A DNA stretch of 5,106 bases. Origin: Thermoproteota archaeon (GTDB lineage Archaea > Thermoproteota > Thermoprotei > Thermoproteales > Thermocladiaceae). The DNA is taken from assembly GCA_013153895.1 (NCBI GenBank), contig JAADDN010000114.1, forward strand, positions 1-5,106, written 5' to 3'. The notes under the pieces are model-generated. The model was not told the DNA's origin and did no database searches. It saw only the letters and a program-made list of their open reading frames with translations. The translations under genes were made by a program, and so were the position numbers. Position 1 is the stretch's first letter, and each line of letters opens with the position of its first letter. This document shows positions 1 through 4,510 of the stretch, piece by piece.

Positions 1-61
1 TTAAAGGAATAAGAGAACTAGACGAACCAATAAGTTTATCAAAAATAACAGTACTCGTAGG
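1..61 (+). repeat. Left arm of a 61-bp inverted repeat (copy of the AAA ATPase 5' region)
   Basis: Bases 1-61 are the reverse complement of 286-346, with 60 of 61 positions identical and the first 56 exact. The one difference is G at 57 where the other arm predicts A. Read on the plus strand from base 3, the arm encodes the start of the same ATPase (KGIRELDEPISLSKITVLVG). It then loses the Walker A continuation and meets unrelated codons, with a stop at 132-134. The difference changes Ile to Val, a conservative swap. The arm reaches base 1, so it may continue outside the window. A chimeric or folded-back contig end, or a true inverted duplication, would both give this picture. Confidence 0.9.
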
Positions 62-374
62 GTGTTGCCAAGATTGTTATCTTCTCTCTTTCACCTTGGT
101 GATCTATGTCAAGCTCTATCTCGAGATTATCACTACCTTTAAATATTAAGTTATGTAAAGATAAGTATTTTCTAGATAATACATCTATTGCTGAGGTTCT
201 CGTGATTGGATCCATAAATCCCTGTGTAGCAGATGCTGCAAGGTAAATTGCTTCAAGTATTGAGCTTTTTCCAGACTCGTTTCTTCCTATGAGTACTGTT
301 ATTTTTGATAAACTTATTGGTTCGTCTAGTTCTCTTATTCCTTTAAAATTTCTAATGTTTATACTCTTCAACAT
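39..374 (-). CDS. SMC/RecF-like AAA ATPase, N-terminal fragment
   Basis: This is the N-terminal end of an ABC-type ATPase of the RecF/SMC/OLD class. Residues 1-13 match the usual opening of the family (LKSINIRNFKGI). Residues 30-37 form the Walker A P-loop GRNESGKS, followed by a helix (SILEAIYLAAS). The start at 374 is an ATG, with an AGGT stretch about 11 nt upstream as a weak Shine-Dalgarno candidate. The gene begins 31 bp after the TYW1 stop on the same strand, so co-transcription is likely. Family members normally run several hundred residues with a distal Walker B/signature half; none of that is here. Residues 1-104 read as native protein. From codon 105 the frame enters the inverted copy of its own 5' end and stops at 39-41, so the last seven residues are not genuine. 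The product could be an overcoming-lysogenization-type nuclease or a RecF-like or Rad50-like repair ATPase; this fragment cannot separate them. Confidence 0.75.
   Translation of the reverse strand: MLKSINIRNFKGIRELDEPISLSKITVLIGRNESGKSSILEAIYLAASATQGFMDPITRTSAIDVLSRKYLSLHNLIFKGSDNLEIELDIDHQGEREKITILATPYEYCYF
286..346 (-). repeat. Right arm of the 61-bp inverted repeat, inside the AAA ATPase gene
   Basis: This is the partner of bases 1-61 and lies inside the intact head of the minus-strand ATPase gene, covering about residues 11-30, just up to the first glycine of the Walker A motif. The 224 bp between the arms is ordinary coding sequence of that gene. This arm is presumably the original copy, because it is continuous with the start codon on one side and the full P-loop on the other. 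Confidence 0.9.
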
Positions 375-405
375 CGTTGGTTCTACCTTGATGTTATGTT
401 CGTTA

Positions 406-1476
406 TTATTCTACTTTTGGTTTTACTTCTCTTATCTGTCTTTCTATTCTCCTGATCTTGTTTTGTAGTAGAACTATTCTTGAGTCTAGGCTCTCATCTA
501 CTTGTTCGAATCTCTCGAATTCTCTATTTAGCTCGTTTAGTAGCTTTTTTGTCCATTCTTTTACTTCTTCATGTCTTAACATTCCTTCTCTACCTATCTT
601 ATATACTGAGTATCCTAGACTCATGTAACTTTTTACCTCTATGAAATGTGGATTAGCTTTCTTTATCAATTCTGCAAATTCTGGTATATATTTATCATCA
701 GTGTTCACACCTTTTATTAATGTTAATCTTATTACTGTCCTAGTTCTCGTTGTTGAGAGTAGTTCTAGACTTCTATTGAAGTCTTTCCAAGCAGTCTCTC
801 TTCTAAGTATTGGTACATGGATCTTATAGTATAGTTCCTCGTTTGGTGCTGTGAGTGAGAGGTATAGTTGTGTTGGTAGTGCATCTTCTCTATTCATTCT
901 CTCTATCATCTCTGGAACTCTACCGTTAGTTACAACGAAGATAGATCTTATGTTTGGGTCCTCTCTGAGCTTAAGTATCAGTTCAGGAAGCTTAGGGTAT
1001 AGGCAGGGTTCTCCAGAGAGTGATATTGCCCAGTGTGTTGGTCTCAGAGCTTCTTCAACTCTCTCACGAGTACATTTAGGATGACCAAAATATCCTGATA
1101 ATAGTCTCCTCCTCTCTTTTAATATTCCTTCAATTATGTCTTCAGGATCATATACCTCGTCTGGTCTAGGTATATAATAGTCATATGATTCTGCTGGTCT
1201 CCAACAATATATACACTTGTTTAAACATATCATTCCTAGTGGAGACATCTCTACACACCTATGAGAACCACCCCATGGTGCTCCATAGAACTTCACCTTA
1301 TAACAACTTCGAAGCTCAGTTAACGCACGTTTAGTCCAGTGACAGAGCTCTACTGTAGCATGCTTATATACTCCATATCCAGCTTTTCTAAGACTCTTCT
1401 CAAACTCTGGACTTATCACTATCTTTCCATTCTCATCAAATATGTGATAACGCAGTTGAAGGCTTTCTACACTCAT
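406..1476 (-). CDS. taw1: TYW1, tRNA-Phe 4-demethylwyosine synthase (radical SAM)
   Basis: This enzyme is archaeal TYW1/Taw1. It condenses N1-methylguanosine at position 37 of tRNA-Phe with a two-carbon unit from pyruvate, forming the tricyclic 4-demethylwyosine that leads to wyosine derivatives. With the start at 1476 it has 356 residues. The radical-SAM motif CX3CX2C is C84, C88 and C91 (CLNKCIYC), and SLSGEP at 152-157 is the GE-type SAM-binding motif. Three further cysteines (C45, C58, C74) precede it, as expected for the second iron-sulfur cluster, and the lysine in CYK (K60) matches the pyruvate-binding lysine described in the family. An in-frame ATG at 1536 would add 20 unlike-family residues and overlap the divergent YkgJ gene. 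The ATG at 1476 is preferred because a TATA box lies about 28 bp upstream, which suits a leaderless mRNA. The spacing between C58 and C74 is 15 residues. The C-terminus ends in a charged, probably coiled helix (about 310-356). Confidence 0.95.
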   Translation of the reverse strand: MSVESLQLRYHIFDENGKIVISPEFEKSLRKAGYGVYKHATVELCHWTKRALTELRSCYKVKFYGAPWGGSHRCVEMSPLGMICLNKCIYCWRPAESYDYYIPRPDEVYDPEDIIEGILKERRRLLSGYFGHPKCTRERVEEALRPTHWAISLSGEPCLYPKLPELILKLREDPNIRSIFVVTNGRVPEMIERMNREDALPTQLYLSLTAPNEELYYKIHVPILRRETAWKDFNRSLELLSTTRTRTVIRLTLIKGVNTDDKYIPEFAELIKKANPHFIEVKSYMSLGYSVYKIGREGMLRHEEVKEWTKKLLNELNREFERFEQVDESLDSRIVLLQNKIRRIERQIREVKPKVE

Positions 1477-1498
1477 GAGATAGTTAGAGGAACACTCT

Positions 1499-1508
1499 CT
1501 TAAATATC
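1499..1508. promoter_or_regulatory. Shared near-palindromic TATA box between TYW1 and the YkgJ gene
   Basis: CTTAAATATC on the plus strand reads GATATTTAAG on the minus strand, so it resembles an archaeal TATA box both ways. Its centre is about 25 bp before the ATG at 1529 (plus) and about 28 bp before the ATG at 1476 (minus), the usual distance from TATA to transcription start. Only 52 bp separate the two start codons and neither has a convincing Shine-Dalgarno site, which fits two leaderless transcripts. It is inferred from spacing and composition only. Confidence 0.6.
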
Positions 1509-1528
1509 TGCCCTTAGATAAGTAAGAG

Positions 1529-2113
1529 ATGTACAAGGGCTACGTAGCTCCTAAGATATATTTTAAATGTACATTATGTGGAGAGTGCTGTAAAAGATAT
1601 TGGATACCTATCACACATGTTGATCTTATTAGAATATATAAGAGACTTAATATAGATCCTCTAAACTTTGTAACATTCTTCAAAAAAGAATTAACTACAG
1701 GATGGGATTATCCTGAAATTCTTCTTGAAGATGGTGAGTACTATATGATTCTTGCAAAGAGACCTGATGGTTCCTGCATATTTAATAAGTATGTTGGAGA
1801 TAAACTTATATGTAAGATTCATGAAATAAAGCCACTAGTCTGCAGATTTTACCCATTCATATATTGGATAGATAATGACATAGTTAAGTTTGAAGTACTA
1901 GATAAAGCAGTAGGATTCTGCCCAGGTCTCGGTCAAGGTCCTCCACATGATTTTGAGGTAGAGTATAGAGCAGTTATCGAGATTAGGAGAGCTAAGGAAG
2001 AGTATAGGAGAATAGTTGAGAGGTGGAATAGGTTAGTTGATAAGGGTGCTGTTGATCCAACGCCAGAGAAATTTATTAGATTTATATTGAATACCTGCTC
2101 AGATGAAGTTTAA
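1529..2113 (+). CDS. YkgJ-family cysteine cluster protein
   Basis: This is a 194-residue member of the YkgJ (CxxCxxCC) family, small cytosolic proteins annotated as putative zinc- or iron-chelating or Fe-S oxidoreductase-like. The defining signature is at the N-terminus, FKCTLCGECC (C14, C17, C20, C21). It is followed by the later family cysteines C83 (GSCIF), C95 (LICKIHEIKP), C105 (LVCRFYPF) and C131 (GFCPG). The stretch from C95 to the YPF motif is the typical second half. Residues 141-194 are a charged helical tail, probably for partner binding. No signal peptide or membrane segment is visible. The ATG at 1529 sits about 25 bp after a TATA box, consistent with leaderless translation. It is divergent from TYW1, from which it probably shares control, and its last 15 bp overlap the convergent Sec61-beta gene. 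Family members have been linked to metal-dependent maturation or methylation (FliB-like), but the substrate here is unknown. Confidence 0.88.
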   Translation: MYKGYVAPKIYFKCTLCGECCKRYWIPITHVDLIRIYKRLNIDPLNFVTFFKKELTTGWDYPEILLEDGEYYMILAKRPDGSCIFNKYVGDKLICKIHEIKPLVCRFYPFIYWIDNDIVKFEVLDKAVGFCPGLGQGPPHDFEVEYRAVIEIRRAKEEYRRIVERWNRLVDKGAVDPTPEKFIRFILNTCSDEV

Positions 2114-2305
2114 TGCTAGTACTATGACTATGAATATTATTGAGATTATTATGAGAACCTTAGGGTCAACCTTAATCTTCTCATACTCTTTAGCTTCAGG
2201 AAACTTCAATAATCCAGCAGCTATGAGAGGTAAAGTCATATCTCGAAGTCTTCTTCTACGTTTCTTCTTTTCCTGACCTTGTTTAGAGGTTGAAGATGAT
2301 GACAT
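2099..2305 (-). CDS. secG: Preprotein translocase subunit Sec61-beta
   Basis: This is a 68-residue archaeal Sec61-beta, the small non-essential-type subunit that sits beside the SecY/SecE channel in the cytoplasmic membrane. The N-terminus is Ser-rich and then strongly basic (residues 13-21, KKKRRRRLR). It is followed by the family block LPLIAAGLLKF (25-35) and IKVDP (44-48), and a single C-terminal transmembrane helix (about 49-67). Length and layout are normal for archaea; the protein would be inserted tail-anchored, with the basic part in the cytosol. Its ATG shares one base with the ZPR1 stop (TAATG), so its translation is probably coupled to ZPR1. The gene ends inside the convergent YkgJ gene, overlapping it by 15 bp, so the two 3' ends produce complementary transcripts. 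Confidence 0.93.
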   Translation of the reverse strand: MSSSSTSKQGQEKKKRRRRLRDMTLPLIAAGLLKFPEAKEYEKIKVDPKVLIIISIIFIVIVLALNFI

Positions 2306-2889
2306 TACTCTGACTCTGCTTCTGAGCTTATTAAGCCTTGTGTCTCTAGTCTATCTTCTCTACCCCTAGGAGGTCTAATTAGTGAGTTTCCATATGGATC
2401 TTCTAGTATGAGTGTGAATGGTTTTTCTCCTCGTAATGCTTTCTTAACGTTTTCAATAAATTCTCTTATCTTAGCTTTCTCTTCCTCAGACTCTGATAAT
2501 ATTAACATTCTCTCTGCTAGATCGAGGACCTTGTATAGTAATCCTTCGACTGTTGTTATAAATGCTTCAGCTGCTATTCCTGGATCTATACTGAATCCTA
2601 GATCTGGACTTCTTATTCTACACGTCTTTGATCTGAACACCATTGTCTCTGTTACGTCACGTTCATCCTTTATATCGTACTTATATGTTTTCCACTTCTT
2701 CTCTTCAAGATATTGTAGGTCTACGTGCCTGTATCCACAGTTGCTGCACCTATATGAGTATAGTATCATGTTGCCGAATGATGGAACCTCGTATAAGAGT
2801 TCTGCTACTTCTAGAGTATTTGCTCCACATATTGGACATTTCTCAACTCCTCTATACAGTACCTTTCCAAAAGGAGTTTCTGCCATCAT
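2305..2889 (-). CDS. zpr1: ZPR1 zinc-finger domain protein
   Basis: This is a 194-residue single-module ZPR1 protein, the archaeal form of the eukaryotic factor that has two modules and binds EF-1A. The zinc finger is C18-PI-C21 with C48-SN-C51, separated by the elbow sequence VPSFGNMILYSYRC. The A-domain follows, with family blocks FRSKTCRIRSPDLGF (about 85-99), TTVEGLL (112-118) and FTLILEDPYGNSLI (158-171). The tail after about residue 175 is charged and probably disordered. By analogy the protein may assist folding or GTP-dependent cycling of elongation factor aEF1A; that is inferred from the eukaryotic homologue. Translation may begin at the ATG at 2889 or the next codon (2886). The downstream Sec61-beta overlaps by one base, forming a likely two-gene operon. 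Confidence 0.93.
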   Translation of the reverse strand: MMAETPFGKVLYRGVEKCPICGANTLEVAELLYEVPSFGNMILYSYRCSNCGYRHVDLQYLEEKKWKTYKYDIKDERDVTETMVFRSKTCRIRSPDLGFSIDPGIAAEAFITTVEGLLYKVLDLAERMLILSESEEEKAKIREFIENVKKALRGEKPFTLILEDPYGNSLIRPPRGREDRLETQGLISSEAESE

Positions 2890-2928
2890 GTTAAGATGAG
2901 GTAGGGGATTAATAAGACAGACGCAACA

Positions 2929-2939
2929 TTTTAATTATA
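2929..2939 (+). promoter_or_regulatory. TATA box for the small membrane protein gene
   Basis: TTTTAATTATA is centred about 28 bp upstream of the ATG at 2962, the expected TATA spacing for a leaderless archaeal mRNA. No strong Shine-Dalgarno site stands before that ATG. Read on the other strand (TATAATTAAAA), the same element could also serve ZPR1, placing its transcript start near 2907 with a leader of about 18 nt. A weaker alternative for ZPR1 is CTTATTAAT around 2909-2917. Confidence 0.5.
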
Positions 2940-2961
2940 GGATTAGTATGGTAGAGATAGC

Positions 2962-3336
2962 ATGATCAAGTTAAGTAGAAGAGCAATATTCATCATAATT
3001 CTCATACTTGCAATGCTCTTCTACTCTCTCTCAGCGTATGGTATATGGAGCGTAACTCTCATTCCTGATGTAATAAGATCGCAACTATCTGTAACACAGC
3101 TCACACAGATATATACAATGTATAGCATATGTGTTGCCCTGACAGTAGCTCTAGGAATAGTAACTTACCTACTCGTTGAAAGAGCTAGAACACAGACGGG
3201 AGCAAGACCAAGAAAAGCATATGTTGCACCTGGAGTATCAACAGCAATGTTAGTAGCAGCGTTTATAATACTCTTAATAGCCTGTATAACATCCTACTAC
3301 TATCTAGCACAGGTAACAGCACCACTATCACCATAA
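2962..3336 (+). CDS. Small three-helix membrane protein, function unknown
   Basis: I do not recognise a family for this 124-residue protein. It has three clear hydrophobic segments at about 8-28, 52-72 and 93-115. The N-terminus (KLSRR) and the loop between helices 2 and 3 (ERARTQTGARPRK) carry the positive charges. This predicts a cytosolic N-terminus, a cytosolic second loop and an outside C-terminus. No cysteine pair, catalytic motif or transporter signature is visible. The start at 2962 is supported by a TATA box about 28 bp upstream. The gene is divergent from ZPR1-Sec61-beta, and its TAA stop (3334-3336) lies two bases before the C box of the first guide RNA, so its mRNA may include or border the sRNAs. 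Codon use and composition resemble the neighbours, so it looks like a genuine resident gene. Confidence 0.8.
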   Translation: MIKLSRRAIFIIILILAMLFYSLSAYGIWSVTLIPDVIRSQLSVTQLTQIYTMYSICVALTVALGIVTYLLVERARTQTGARPRKAYVAPGVSTAMLVAAFIILLIACITSYYYLAQVTAPLSP

Positions 3337-3391
3337 GCATGATGAAGACTTCGGCTACCTGAGAGATGAGGAATATCACCCACGCTGAAAA
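3337..3391 (+). ncRNA. C/D box sRNA 1 (2'-O-methylation guide)
   Basis: The boxes stand in the canonical order. C is ATGATGA (3339-3345), D' is CTGA (3359-3362), C' is GAGATGA (3363-3369, one mismatch to RTGATGA), and D is CTGA (3385-3388). The guides between them are 13 nt (3346-3358) and 15 nt (3370-3384) and are GC-richer than the flanks. Such RNAs assemble with L7Ae, Nop5 and fibrillarin and methylate the target base paired to the fifth nucleotide upstream of D or D'. This rule predicts targets GUAGCCGAAGUCU (C at position 5) and CGUGGGUGAUAUUCC (G at position 5). I could not assign either to a known rRNA or tRNA site from memory. The very short D'-C' gap and longer D guide make it less regular than sRNA 2. 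The exact ends are not defined by the sequence. It begins right after the membrane-protein stop codon. Confidence 0.75.
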
Positions 3392-3396
3392 ATTAA

Positions 3397-3450
3397 AAAT
3401 GATGAACACGCTCTAAACTGAGCACTGATGAAGCGTCTACTCGCTGAAGA
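3397..3450 (+). ncRNA. C/D box sRNA 2 (2'-O-methylation guide)
   Basis: This is a very regular archaeal C/D RNA. C is ATGATGA (3399-3405), followed by a 12-nt guide (3406-3417). D' is CTGA (3418-3421), then a 4-nt spacer and C' TGATGA (3426-3431). A second 12-nt guide (3432-3443) leads to D CTGA (3444-3447). The equal 12-nt guides and symmetric boxes match the dual-guide RNP architecture of archaea. Predicted targets are UUUAGAGCGUGU (methylation at G5) and CGAGUAGACGCU (methylation at U5); the identity of the target RNAs is not known to me. It starts only 10 nt after the D box of sRNA 1, so the two are probably cut from one dicistronic precursor. No separate promoter is visible between them. 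A T-run at 3492-3496 downstream could help end the transcript. Confidence 0.85.
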
Positions 3451-3503
3451 ATAATCATAAATGTAGATAAGGGAAAAATTACGATCTAACATTTTTCAGT
3501 CTC

Positions 3504-4454
3504 GTGAGAACCATATTAAACATGTTTACCAAAAGAATGATAAAGATAAACAAATAAACTGCGCTCATACTAGGAGCAGCATTTCTGATACTTGACCTCA
3601 CATTATTAACAATATACTATACTTATTATCATGGAGGAATAATAGGTATGATAAGTTTAGCAATGTCAGCGATGGTCTTATTTGGATTAGGTGATTTTGA
3701 TGATGCAGCAACATATGTAATGCTTGTAGAATCAGTATCTCCAGAAAAGATTAATAGAGTTATAACAATATTCAAAAATTGTTAGATTAATACTCTTCTC
3801 TATAGGATCATTAGTACTACCTATATCGAACATACTCGAGCTAAGAACAATAACATTGATAATGATATCAATAATAATGATAACAATCCTACTACTAAGA
3901 GAGATATTAAGCATAAGAAAGATAAATAGTACAAATATGAGTATTATAGATAAGATTAAAGATCTTGCCTGTGGATTCACTAGAAATTATATTATCTCAC
4001 TATTTGCTAAAGATGAAGAAACTATCTAAAGAAGAGATGGGTACAATATACTTCATAAGTGATATTGTGGAATTAGTTCCACTAATCTCGACAGTATTCC
4101 TCAAAAAACTTCAAACAATAACACATATAGCTAGAGCATGTGTATTAACGATCATGATAATGTCTCTTACTCGTACCTCTAATATCTGGAATATATCTAA
4201 TATCTATATTAGTAACATCTAGAAGAGCAGAATTATACTTTGTAGATATATTAACAACATTAATGATAATAGAATGTCAAAGAGAAACAGGAGGAACATT
4301 ATACAGCATAGTATATACATCAAGCTACATATATGGACTAGGAGCAATAATAGGATGATACATATGCTCCATAAACCTAATATACCCAACAGCAGTAACA
4401 ATAATGATAGGAACATTAATAACATTAACAAAAACAATAAGAATAGATAAATAA
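3504..4454 (+). pseudogene. Degraded polytopic membrane protein gene
   Basis: A coherent hydrophobic protein can be read through this stretch only by changing frame. The first section starts at GTG 3504 or ATG 3522, meets TAA at 3555-3557 and stays open from 3558 to TAG 3783-3785. A second frame carries it from about 3784 to TAA 4027-4029, a third from about 4022 to 4222, and the original frame from about 4164 to TAA 4452-4454, with an in-frame TGA at 4356-4358. All three shifts have the same sign. The first can be pinned between 3766 and 3785, where an A5 run (3774-3778) with one A too many would explain it. At least six hydrophobic segments are present (e.g. LILGAAFLILDLTLL, LIMISIIMITILLL, LLLVPLISGIYLISILV), separated by charged loops. 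I recognise no family; FlaJ/TadC-like was considered without support. Five separate lesions argue for true decay more than sequencing error. Confidence 0.7.
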
Positions 4455-4470
4455 AACTCAGAATCCTTCT

Positions 4471-4483
4471 AAAAACTCAAAAA
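4471..4483 (-). terminator. T-rich terminator candidate after the surface-protein gene
   Basis: On the minus strand, about 28 nt past the TGA at 4511-4513, the sequence reads TTTTTGAGTTTTT, two T5 runs three bases apart. Archaeal RNA polymerase often terminates at such oligo-T stretches without a hairpin. No stem-loop is evident. It lies in the 56-bp gap between two convergent genes. Confidence 0.5.
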
Positions 4484-4510
4484 TCTAAACAACATAAAGA
4501 GAGGTTGAAT

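Noticed and set aside
641..1084. Plus-strand open frames at 641-829 and 851-1084
   Set aside because: They lie antisense inside TYW1, which is strongly supported by its motifs; they are shadows of its codon pattern.
1477..1536. Upstream ATG at 1536 as the TYW1 start (20 extra residues)
   Set aside because: It would overlap the start of the divergent YkgJ gene and cover the TATA box; the extra residues do not look like the family N-terminus.
2408..2899. Plus-strand open frames of 163 and 83 codons
   Set aside because: Both are antisense to ZPR1, whose zinc finger and A-domain motifs are clear.
2892..2906. GAGGTAGGGG on the plus strand as a Shine-Dalgarno site
   Set aside because: No start codon with an open frame follows at a suitable distance; the next plausible ATG is 2962, which has its own TATA box.
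3633..3650. GGAGGA followed by ATG at 3648, a possible start for a shorter gene
   Set aside because: The frame is the middle of the decayed membrane protein and still ends at TAG 3783-3785; the motif simply encodes Gly-Gly in the longer reading.
3732..3980. Minus-strand open frame at 3732-3980, and a similar one at 4219-4437
   Set aside because: Their low-complexity Leu/Ile/Met-rich or Ser-rich translations arise from the ATA/ACA/TTA-rich plus-strand remnant of the membrane-protein gene, not from real coding.
3504..4454. FlaJ/TadC-type secretion membrane protein as identity of the pseudogene
   Set aside because: Several hydrophobic helices with charged loops are present, but I could not match any family motif, so the name would be a guess.
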